Shown: positions 31,258-37,515 of the stretch, piece by piece
Position numbering within the stretch: the first letter of the stretch is position 1
Layout: every line of letters begins with the position of its first letter
Origin: Aliirhizobium wenxiniae
GTDB taxonomy: Bacteria; Pseudomonadota; Alphaproteobacteria; Rhizobiales; Rhizobiaceae
Direction of reading: 5' to 3'
Assembly: GCF_019511445.1 (NCBI RefSeq)
Contig: NZ_JAEUAN010000037.1
Span: forward strand, 1 to 37,515
DNA length: 37,515 nucleotides
Position numbers and translations under genes: made by a program
The notes under the pieces: generated by a model
What the model was told of the DNA's origin: nothing
The model's database searches: none
What the model saw: the letters and a program-made list of their open reading frames with translations, nothing else

Positions 31258-32262
31258 TCAGATGTCGAACTGGTAGCTTTTCGGCACGAAACGATAGCCC
31301 GTTTCCTGCTTTTCGGCATAACCGACGGCCGGGAACGGCATGTGGTAGCCGAGGAAGGCGACCTTGTCGGTGGCGATCATATCGAAGACCTTTTTGCGGG
31401 TTGCTGCGGCGGCGGCCTTGTCCATGTCGAACTTCACTTCCCAATCCGGGCGCTGCAGCGAGAGCACGAAGTGGTTGGCGGTATCGGCCGTCAGGATCAG
31501 GCGCTTGCCAGAGGATTCGACGTTGAAGATCATGTGGCCCGGCGAATGGCCGAAAGCGGCCATGCTGGTGATGCCGGAGACGACATCGGCGCCGTCACCG
31601 ATGAAGGTGATCTTTTCTGCAAGCGGCTTGACGTTGGCAAGCGCGCCCTTGTGGCCGCCTTCGGCCGGCGTGCCGACGCGGGCGGTATCGGTCCAGAAGT
31701 CGTATTCCTGCTGGCCGACGACATAACGGGCATTTTCAAAGGCCGGCTTGCCATCTTCCATCAGGCCGCCGATATGGTCGCCGTGGAGATGGGTCAGGAC
31801 GACGATGGTGACATCGGCCGGCATGTAGCCGGCTGCGGCCATGCCTTCGATGAGGCGGCCGGCACCCTGTGCGCGGCCGGACTGGCCGAAACCGGTATCG
31901 AAGAGGATGACGTCTGAACCCGTATCGATCAGGGTCGGCGAGAAGCCGTTGACGAACTGGTCCGCCGGCAGGAAGTTTTCCGTCAGAAGAGTGCCTACGG
32001 TTTCCGCCGACTGGTTGATGCCGAAGGTCTCGTTCGGCACGCCGGAAGCGCGGGCGCCATCCTTGACGACGAGGACTTCGAAACTGCCGACCTTGAACTT
32101 GTGGAGATCGGGCGGGGTGACACGATCGATTGCCAAATTGCTGCTCGCTTTGCTCTTGTCCTGGGCGAAGGCCGCCCGGTTACCGATGATTGCCGGGGCA
32201 GCAAGGACCGTGAGGCCTGCGGTGCCCAGCAATGTTCTTCTTCCAATACCGTTTCCAGCCAT
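31258..32262 (-). CDS. Exported metallo-beta-lactamase-fold hydrolase
   Basis: The 334-residue product begins MAGNGIGRRTLLGTAGLTVL, a twin-arginine signal ending about AFA (near residue 35), so it probably acts folded in the periplasm. The domain has the metal motif VLTHLHGDHIGGL, a further ligand in FGHSPGHMIF and an Asp in LILTADTANH, giving a di-zinc site. Members of this fold hydrolyse lactones, thioesters, organophosphates and others; the substrate is not evident, though quorum-signal lactonases and methyl-parathion hydrolases are in the same broad group. The start at 32262 has GAGGG upstream. Longer in-frame starts would disrupt the Tat signal. Confidence 0.88.
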   Translation of the reverse strand: MAGNGIGRRTLLGTAGLTVLAAPAIIGNRAAFAQDKSKASSNLAIDRVTPPDLHKFKVGSFEVLVVKDGARASGVPNETFGINQSAETVGTLLTENFLPADQFVNGFSPTLIDTGSDVILFDTGFGQSGRAQGAGRLIEGMAAAGYMPADVTIVVLTHLHGDHIGGLMEDGKPAFENARYVVGQQEYDFWTDTARVGTPAEGGHKGALANVKPLAEKITFIGDGADVVSGITSMAAFGHSPGHMIFNVESSGKRLILTADTANHFVLSLQRPDWEVKFDMDKAAAAATRKKVFDMIATDKVAFLGYHMPFPAVGYAEKQETGYRFVPKSYQFDI

Positions 32263-32482
32263 ATCCCGTTCCCTCATGACTATTGGCGTCGGCGCGAAGT
32301 TAGCGCGATAGAGCGAAAAGTTGACGATGATCAGAGAGCAAAAACACATTTTCACGCAGACGTGACGGCCTCTGCCCGTTGGCGTGCGAAACAAAAGAGG
32401 CCGAACGTCCATTGGCAGAACGGGATTTGAGGTTTACAGGCCTGTTATCCCTCGGGCCTGTCACACAACGGCATCCGTCTCC

Positions 32483-33895
32483 ATGAATCGCATCATTCCG
32501 CTCATTCTCGCTGTCGCCCTGTTCATGGAACAGATGGATTCGACGGTGATCGCCACCGCGCTGCCGACGATCGCCTACGATCTCGGCGTCAGCCCGATCA
32601 CGCTGAAACTGGCGCTGACCTCCTATATGGTGGCGCTGGCGATGTTCATTCCGATCAGTGGCTGGATGTCGGACCGGTTCGGCGCGAAGAAAGTGTTCCG
32701 GCTGGCGATCTGCGTGTTCATCGTCGGATCGATCCTCTGCGCGATATCCGATTCCGTCGTGCAGTTCGTCATGTCGCGTTTCCTGCAGGGCATGGGCGGG
32801 GCGATGATGACGCCGGTCGGGCGTCTGGTCCTGTTGCGCACCACCAAGCGCAGCGATCTCGTGTCGGCCATGGCGCTGCTCACAATCCCTGCCCTTGTCG
32901 GGCCGCTGACGGGGCCGCCGATCGGCGGTTTCATCACCACCTATTTCTCCTGGCACTGGATCTTCATCATCAATGTGCCGATCGGGGTAATCGGGCTTTA
33001 TCTGACCGGAAAATACCTGCCTGAAGTGCCGCCGATGGAAACCGGGCGGATGGACTGGATCGGCTTTCTGCTGACATCCGTTGCTGCATCCGGCGTCGTG
33101 TTCGGGCTTTCGGTGATCGGGCTTCCAGCACTGCCGCCCGCAGTCGGGATCAGTGCGACGCTTGCAGGCTTTGCCGCGTGCTTTCTTTATGTGCGTCACG
33201 CAAGGCGGCACCCTCACCCGATCCTGAACCTCAAGATCTTCAACGACCGGGCATTCAGGGCGTCGACGACGGGCGGCACGCTGTTTCGGATCGCCACCGG
33301 CGCGATCCCCTTCCTGATGCCGCTGATGCTGCAGCTCGGTTTCGGCCTCAACCCGTTCCAGTCCGGCCTTATCACTTTTTCGGGCGCGATCGGCGCTTTG
33401 ACGGTGAAGTTCATGGCGCGGCGAGTGTTTGCGCTGACCGGTTTTCGCACGGCACTTCTGGTCGCTGGCATGCTCGGCGCGGCGATGACGGCGGTGAACG
33501 GGTTCTTTACGCCAGAGACGCCGCATATCTGGATCATCGGCGCGCTGCTTTTCGCCGGGTTCTTCCGCTCGCTGTTCTTCACCGGCGTCAACGCGCTCGG
33601 CTATTCGGAAATCTCCGACGAACTGACGAGCCAGGCAACCTCGATGGCATCGGCATTACAACAGGTCAGCCTGGCGCTCGGCGTCGCCTTTGCGGCCTTC
33701 ATCCTTGAAATGTCGGCGATGTTTTCCGGCAGCCATCTGCAGCTTGCCGATTTCCACCTGGCCTTCTTCATCGTGGCCGCGGTTTCAGTCTTCTCGATCT
33801 TTCCGATCTTCAGGCTAGACCCGCTGACAGGGGCGGATGTTTCCGGCCACAAGGGGCGGCGACCGGCTGACGCGCAGCCGGAAGCGGGGGAATGA
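32483..33895 (+). CDS. MFS exporter, DHA2-type drug resistance family
   Basis: The 470-residue membrane protein has many hydrophobic helices and the DHA2-family features: LFMEQMDSTVIATALPTIAY in helix 1 (motif D1), GWMSDRFGAKKVFRLAICVF (motif A) and FLQGMGGAMMTPVGRLVLLR (motif B), followed by LVGPLTGPPIGGFITTYFSW (motif C of exporters). Such pumps exchange protons for drugs or metabolites. The substrate is unknown. The ATG at 32483 begins MNRIIPLILAVALFMEQMD. An open frame 33 codons upstream has no membrane pattern. Its stop abuts the rlmE stop on the other strand. Confidence 0.92.
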   Translation: MNRIIPLILAVALFMEQMDSTVIATALPTIAYDLGVSPITLKLALTSYMVALAMFIPISGWMSDRFGAKKVFRLAICVFIVGSILCAISDSVVQFVMSRFLQGMGGAMMTPVGRLVLLRTTKRSDLVSAMALLTIPALVGPLTGPPIGGFITTYFSWHWIFIINVPIGVIGLYLTGKYLPEVPPMETGRMDWIGFLLTSVAASGVVFGLSVIGLPALPPAVGISATLAGFAACFLYVRHARRHPHPILNLKIFNDRAFRASTTGGTLFRIATGAIPFLMPLMLQLGFGLNPFQSGLITFSGAIGALTVKFMARRVFALTGFRTALLVAGMLGAAMTAVNGFFTPETPHIWIIGALLFAGFFRSLFFTGVNALGYSEISDELTSQATSMASALQQVSLALGVAFAAFILEMSAMFSGSHLQLADFHLAFFIVAAVSVFSIFPIFRLDPLTGADVSGHKGRRPADAQPEAGE

Positions 33896-34627
33896 TCAGG
33901 CGTCGTCGCCCGTTTCTTCTTCCGATTGCTCTGCCCTGCGGCCCTTGAAGTGCTTGGCGAGCAGGAACATCTCGACCGATTCCTGCCGCGACGACGCGGG
34001 CTTCACATGGATGACCTGCTTGAAATTCTTCTTCAGGAGATCAAGCAGATCCTTTTCCGTGCCGCCCTGGAAGGTTTTTGCCAGGAAATGGCCGCCTTCG
34101 GCCAGGACCTCGATGGCGAAATGGGCTGCGACTTCGCAGAGATGCATGGTGCGCAGATGGTCCGTCCGATGGTGGCCGGTGGTGGGGGCCGCCATATCGG
34201 ACAGGACGAGATTCGGCACGCCGCCGATCGCTTCCTTCAGAAGCGCTGGCGCGCTGTCATCGAGAAAGTCGAGCTGAAGGATTTTTACGCCCGGCAAGGG
34301 ATCGACCTCGAGGAAGTCGATGGCTGCCACGCGCGGGTCCTCGTCGGTCGAGTTTGTCACCTTGGCGGCGATCTGCGACCAGCTGCCCGGTGCGGCGCCC
34401 AGATCGATGATGCGGCGCGCGCCTTTGAGGATCTGATGCTTTTCGTCGATTTCAAGCAGCTTGAAGGCCGCGCGGGCGCGATAACCTTCGAGCTTGGCCC
34501 GCTGGACGTAAGGGTCGTTGATATGGCGCTCCAGCCAGCGGCGCGAGGACGCCTTCAGCTTGCCCTTCTTGACCTTCTGGCCGAGCTTTCTGCCCGTTCT
34601 GTTTATTCCGACCGGTGTCTTCGTCAT
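33896..34627 (-). CDS. rlmE: 23S rRNA (uridine-2552-2'-O)-methyltransferase
   Basis: RlmE (FtsJ/RrmJ) methylates U2552 of 23S rRNA with SAM late in 50S assembly. The 243-residue product has YVQRAKLEGYRARAAFKLLE, motif I IDLGAAPGSWSQIAAK, the catalytic Asp stretch LVLSDMAAPTTGHHRTDHLR, and LAKTFQGGTEKDLL with the second catalytic Lys. Together with the first Lys in ARAAFKL and the Glu in ASSRQESVEMFLL this completes the K-D-K-E tetrad. A basic N-terminal extension (about 30 residues) and an acidic tail are present. The ATG at 34627 overlaps the stop of the preceding ppx/gppA gene in ATGA, so translation is coupled. Confidence 0.95.
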   Translation of the reverse strand: MTKTPVGINRTGRKLGQKVKKGKLKASSRRWLERHINDPYVQRAKLEGYRARAAFKLLEIDEKHQILKGARRIIDLGAAPGSWSQIAAKVTNSTDEDPRVAAIDFLEVDPLPGVKILQLDFLDDSAPALLKEAIGGVPNLVLSDMAAPTTGHHRTDHLRTMHLCEVAAHFAIEVLAEGGHFLAKTFQGGTEKDLLDLLKKNFKQVIHVKPASSRQESVEMFLLAKHFKGRRAEQSEEETGDDA

Positions 34628-36351
34628 CGCCGTCTCAAAACCTCTCCGGAACCTGTCGACCCCGATCTGCGCGACCGCACACGCCGCCACACGCCATCAT
34701 CTGCCATCATATCTGTCAAAAGCCCTTCGCGCAGCCCGCGATCGGCAACCCGCATTCTGGGGCTTGGCCAACGCCTTCTGATCGCCTCCAGAATGGCGCA
34801 GCCGGCAAGCACGAGATCGGCCCGATCCGGCCCGATGCAGGGATTGGCGGCACGGCCGGCGAAATCCCAGGAGAGCAGCTTTGCCTGCATGGCGGAAACT
34901 TCCGCATCCGACAGCCAGAGGCCATCGACCCGGCGGCGATCATAACGCGGCAGATCGAGATGCACGCCGGCAAGCGTCGTCACCGTGCCCGACGTGCCGA
35001 TCAGATGGAAATCGTAATCGGCATTCGCATCCGCCGGCGGGCAATCGAATTTTTCCAGCATGCCCTGAACTTCGCAGATCATCGCCTCGAATACATCCGG
35101 CGTCACATCGCGGCCGCCGTAACGTTCCGACAGGGTGACGACGCCGACGGGCAGCGAGGTCCAGTGGGTGATGTGGTTGGCAAGCCGCGAAGACCGGTTG
35201 TCGCCGATCTTGATGACGGCGATTTCCGACGAGCCTCCGCCGATATCGAAAAGCACGATCGAGCGGGCCTCGCGGCCGACCAGCGACGAGCAGCCGGAGA
35301 CGGCAAGCCGGGCTTCGGTTTCGCGGTCGATGATTTCCAGCTCAAGCCCCGTCTCGGCAGTCACCCGCGCCAGAAATTCCTCGCCGTTTGCGGCGGCGCG
35401 GCAGGCTTCGGTGGCAATCAGCCGCATCTTGCGGATCGGCTTGGCAGACAGTTTTAGCGCGCAGATGCGCAAAGCCTCAACCGCGCGGTCCATGGCATCG
35501 GTGGACAGACGGCCGGTGGCGGCAAGCCCCTCGCCCAGACGCACGATGCGCGAAAACGCATCGACAACCCGGAAATGGCCGGGCCTTGTCGGCTGAGCGA
35601 TCAGCAAGCGGCAATTGTTTGTGCCGAGATCGAGCGCGGCATAAAGATCATCATGGAAGGGAAGCGTCGCCTCGACCGAATGAAGCGCCGGCGCGATTGC
35701 GCCACCATGTTCGGAAGACGGCATTGTGCGCGAAAGCGCCGGCTGCGATACACCGTTGAGCGCGCTCTTTGCCTGCGTCAGCGGACGTCCCTGGAGTCCA
35801 CGGCCACCACGGTTTTTCTTGCGGCGATCACGGCCCTTGCCGCCCTGGCCCTTACCACCGTGTCCTTGGCCATCATGTCCCTTGCCATCCGGGCCATTCT
35901 GCTGGTGCACGCCGCCATGGGCATGCGCGCCGGTATGAACCTGCGCTGAGCCGCCCCGACCATCGGCATTAGATCGTTCCCCGGCATGCTGGATGGCATG
36001 ATCGGCGTTTTTATCGGAATGGGATTTGGAACGCCTGCGCTTGCGTTTGCGCGCGGGCTGATCCTGCCTTGCGACATCGGGGTTGGCCACATCGGGCCTG
36101 GCAGCATGGGAGCGCGCAGCATCGGATTTTGCGGCGTCGCGTTTCCCCACGTCCTGTCGTGACAGGTCCTGCTTCTTTTCTGAGCGCGCGGCCGGGTCGA
36201 CCTGAGCGGCCGACGACGCGTGCAGGGAAGCCTTAGCATTGCGGTTTTTACCGCCGCGCTTCCCTTTTCTGCGACGGGGCCGCTTTTGTGCCCCACGCTC
36301 TCCGGCCGACGCCCCGCCATCTGGCGGCATACGGCCGCTATCGGGGTCCAT
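34624..36351 (-). CDS. ppx: Ppx/GppA family phosphatase with long basic N-terminal extension
   Basis: The C-terminal 330 residues form an exopolyphosphatase / guanosine pentaphosphatase domain: AALDLGTNNCRLLIA (near residue 240), SIVLFDIGGGSSEIAVI, SLPVGVVTLSERYGG and LIGTSGTVTTLAGVHLD. Such enzymes remove phosphate from polyphosphate or pppGpp. The first 235 residues are low-complexity, highly basic and apparently disordered: RRRKGKRGGKNRNAK, runs such as AAKSDAARSHAARPDVA and a Gly/Lys/His stretch (DGKGHDGQGHGGKGQGGKGR). A basic tail may bind polyphosphate or RNA. I placed the start at 36351 (MDPDSGRMPPDGG); the site is weak, and the true start could be further in. The stop overlaps the rlmE start. 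Confidence 0.88.
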   Translation of the reverse strand: MDPDSGRMPPDGGASAGERGAQKRPRRRKGKRGGKNRNAKASLHASSAAQVDPAARSEKKQDLSRQDVGKRDAAKSDAARSHAARPDVANPDVARQDQPARKRKRRRSKSHSDKNADHAIQHAGERSNADGRGGSAQVHTGAHAHGGVHQQNGPDGKGHDGQGHGGKGQGGKGRDRRKKNRGGRGLQGRPLTQAKSALNGVSQPALSRTMPSSEHGGAIAPALHSVEATLPFHDDLYAALDLGTNNCRLLIAQPTRPGHFRVVDAFSRIVRLGEGLAATGRLSTDAMDRAVEALRICALKLSAKPIRKMRLIATEACRAAANGEEFLARVTAETGLELEIIDRETEARLAVSGCSSLVGREARSIVLFDIGGGSSEIAVIKIGDNRSSRLANHITHWTSLPVGVVTLSERYGGRDVTPDVFEAMICEVQGMLEKFDCPPADANADYDFHLIGTSGTVTTLAGVHLDLPRYDRRRVDGLWLSDAEVSAMQAKLLSWDFAGRAANPCIGPDRADLVLAGCAILEAIRRRWPSPRMRVADRGLREGLLTDMMADDGVWRRVRSRRSGSTGSGEVLRRR

Positions 36352-36523
36352 TGGTCGTTCTATCCATTTCGCGGCGCACCGCCTGAAAAAAGCGTGCTGC
36401 TGCGTCTGATTGCTTCGTTGCAGCAAGGATAACAGCGCGAGGGCCATTCGCCAATGGCTTTTTCCCGGCGGCGGCCAAAAGTGGCGGAAGCGTGGGTATG
36501 TGAATTTTTTCCGAAAAAACTAT

Positions 36524-36551
36524 TTGCAAGTCGCGAACGTTTGGTTATAAG
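36524..36551 (+). promoter_or_regulatory. Promoter of the tRNA-Gln gene
   Basis: TTGCAA (36524-36529) and TATAAG (36546-36551) lie 16 bases apart, a reasonable housekeeping-type -35 and -10 pair about 40 bases upstream of the tRNA. The assignment is by sequence resemblance only. Confidence 0.55.
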
Positions 36552-36589
36552 CGCCGCACACCGACGAGCCGACCAGTGGTCGCTCCTGC

Positions 36590-36663
36590 TGGGGAATAGT
36601 TCAACGGTAGAACGACGGACTCTGACTCCGTTAATCTTGGTTCGAATCCAGGTTCCCCAGCCA
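36590..36663 (+). tRNA. tRNA-Gln (anticodon CUG)
   Basis: The sequence folds as a cloverleaf. The acceptor stem TGGGGAA pairs with TTCCCCA (36653-36659); the D arm is around AGTTCAACGGTAGAAC; the anticodon stem ACGGA/TCCGT encloses the loop CTCTGAC with anticodon CTG; the T arm CTTGG-TTCGAAT-CCAGG is intact. The discriminator is G (36660) and CCA is encoded (36661-36663). Anticodon CUG reads CAG, glutamine. A promoter-like pair lies about 40 bases upstream. Confidence 0.96.
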
Positions 36664-36777
36664 ATCTTCTCCTTACATGTCACTTACATTATCTGCATCA
36701 GGATGACTGCGCCTCAGCATGGCCGATCATATCCACGGACCTGATAGCTTAGGCAGAATCGTTGCGCCGAATTTGGC

Positions 36778-37515
36778 CTAACGCTTCGTCACGGATGCAG
36801 ACTGGGCTTTTAGGCTTTTGAGTTCGCCATCGCTCAGCGCCCGCACTGCCCCCTTTTCCAGATCACCGAGTACGAGATCACCGATCGCGACGCGGATGAG
36901 GCGTAGCGTGGCGATATCGAAGGCTTCCAGCATGCGGCGGATGTGGCGGTTCTTACCCTCGTCCAGCTCGATCTCCAGCCAGGAATTCTTCTCGCCCTCG
37001 CGCAGTCTTGTCGCACGACGGGCCTTCAAGGTTTCGTCGTCCTGTTCGATACCCTTTGTCATCGCCTTGAGCATTGCTTCGTCGACGAGCGTGTCGATCT
37101 GAACGTGATAGGTTTTCGGCACATGGGTTTCGGGATCGAGGAGCGCGTTGGCGAATTGCGTGTCGTTGGTGAAGAGAAGCAGGCCTTCGCTGGCCTTGTC
37201 GAGCCGCCCGACGGGGGAGAGGTGCGTGTGGTCATGGCCTTTGAGGCAATCGAAGACGGTCGGGCGACCTTCGGGGTCGTTACGGGTAGTGACGAGGCCG
37301 CGGGGTTTGTTGAGCATCAGGTAGACCGGCGTTTCGGCAGCAACCGTTTTGCCATCGACGGCCAGCTTTGCGGTGTCGAGGTCGATCCAGGCTTCGGTAT
37401 CGGTGACGGTGCGGCCATTGACGCTGACCTGGCCGGCGCGGATCAGGTCCTCGGCTTGGGTGCGGGAGCAGAAGCCGAGTTTGGAGAGGGCACGCGGGAG
37501 CGTGACGCGCTTGCC
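36778..37515 (-). CDS. RsuA/RluB-type pseudouridine synthase (partial)
   Basis: The frame is open to the window edge, so the N terminus is outside. The visible 245 residues contain an S4 RNA-binding domain (LPRALSKLGFCSRTQAEDLI, then RAGQVSVNGRTVTD) and the pseudouridine synthase domain with VYLMLNKPRGLVTTRNDPEG, the catalytic motif SPVGRLDKASEGLLLFTND, PKTYHVQID and KNRHIRRMLEAFDI. The GRLDKxSEGLLLxTND motif with its catalytic Asp is that of the RsuA/RluB/RluE/RluF group, which modifies uridine in 16S or 23S rRNA. Which rRNA site is the target is not decided by what is visible; RluB is the usual annotation. An internal ATG at 37317 is not the start because the S4 domain precedes it. Confidence 0.93.
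   Translation of the reverse strand, partial: GKRVTLPRALSKLGFCSRTQAEDLIRAGQVSVNGRTVTDTEAWIDLDTAKLAVDGKTVAAETPVYLMLNKPRGLVTTRNDPEGRPTVFDCLKGHDHTHLSPVGRLDKASEGLLLFTNDTQFANALLDPETHVPKTYHVQIDTLVDEAMLKAMTKGIEQDDETLKARRATRLREGEKNSWLEIELDEGKNRHIRRMLEAFDIATLRLIRVAIGDLVLGDLEKGAVRALSDGELKSLKAQSASVTKR

Noticed and set aside
32300..33526. A 408-codon open frame antisense to the MFS exporter
   Set aside because: Translation is His/Arg/Asp-rich with no hydrophobic core, typical of a shadow of a membrane protein gene.
36464..36777. An integrated element at the tRNA-Gln gene
   Set aside because: No integrase gene and no repeated 3' end of the tRNA in the window.

Overview
The window is a moderately GC-rich chromosomal segment of an alphaproteobacterium, most likely a member of the Rhizobiaceae (Agrobacterium / Rhizobium / Allorhizobium group). 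The evidence is the hisS-hisZ-hisG order with the short HisG plus HisZ pair, a glcDEF operon, a plant-type glutamate-cysteine ligase, DUF1127 and MAPEG proteins, and above all several families of short palindromic mosaic repeats typical of rhizobial intergenic DNA. I see no transposase, phage gene, rRNA or CRISPR array. This is core chromosome carrying a few small accessory modules.

Layout. 1-99: tail of a chemoreceptor ending in NWEEF. 164-484: small secreted Arg-rich protein. 485-1119: no convincing gene. 1120-1566: DoxX membrane protein. 1645-5808 (minus): hisS, a mosaic repeat, hisZ, hisG and a SAM methyltransferase, probably co-transcribed. 5971-7207: RelBE-type toxin-antitoxin pair plus an unrecognised 250-aa protein. 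7368-8207: two small exported His/Met-rich proteins, one of them DUF305, probably metal-related. 8293-9630: HAD phosphatase converging on tag (3-methyladenine glycosylase I). 9867-11575: two tandem L,D-transpeptidases. 11751-16248 (minus): the glycolate oxidase operon glcD-glcE-glcF, with a mosaic repeat in each gap and a one-base frameshift in glcF. 16517-19454: NUDIX hydrolase, PiT phosphate transporter, rsmE. 19826-21199: gshA. 21510-22957: DUF1127 gene divergent from a LysR regulator. 22965-23505 (minus): brnT-brnA toxin-antitoxin. 23636-24562: oxyR, convergent with a dienelactone-hydrolase-family gene. 25549-27492 (minus): a complete chemoreceptor ending in NWQEF. 28065-30182 (minus): MAPEG protein and guaB. 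30462-31172: higB-higA toxin-antitoxin with a clear operator. 31258-32262 (minus): exported metallo-beta-lactamase-fold hydrolase. 32483-33895: MFS exporter. 33896-36351 (minus): ppx/gppA phosphatase translationally coupled to rlmE. 36590-36663: tRNA-Gln(CUG). 36778-37515 (minus): pseudouridine synthase running off the window.

Themes. Histidine biosynthesis and histidyl-tRNA charging share one operon. Thiol and peroxide functions (gshA, oxyR) lie close together. Three different type II toxin-antitoxin families sit in gaps between housekeeping genes. At least eight repeat elements of several families occupy intergenic space. A nearly identical inverted pair of such elements brackets glcE, and the adjacent glcF is broken by a single missing base. 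I found no clearly unprecedented multi-gene system. The most unusual points are the inverted repeat pair with the glcF lesion, the very long basic low-complexity extension of the Ppx/GppA protein, the unidentified gene tied to the RelBE pair, and the small metal-protein pair.
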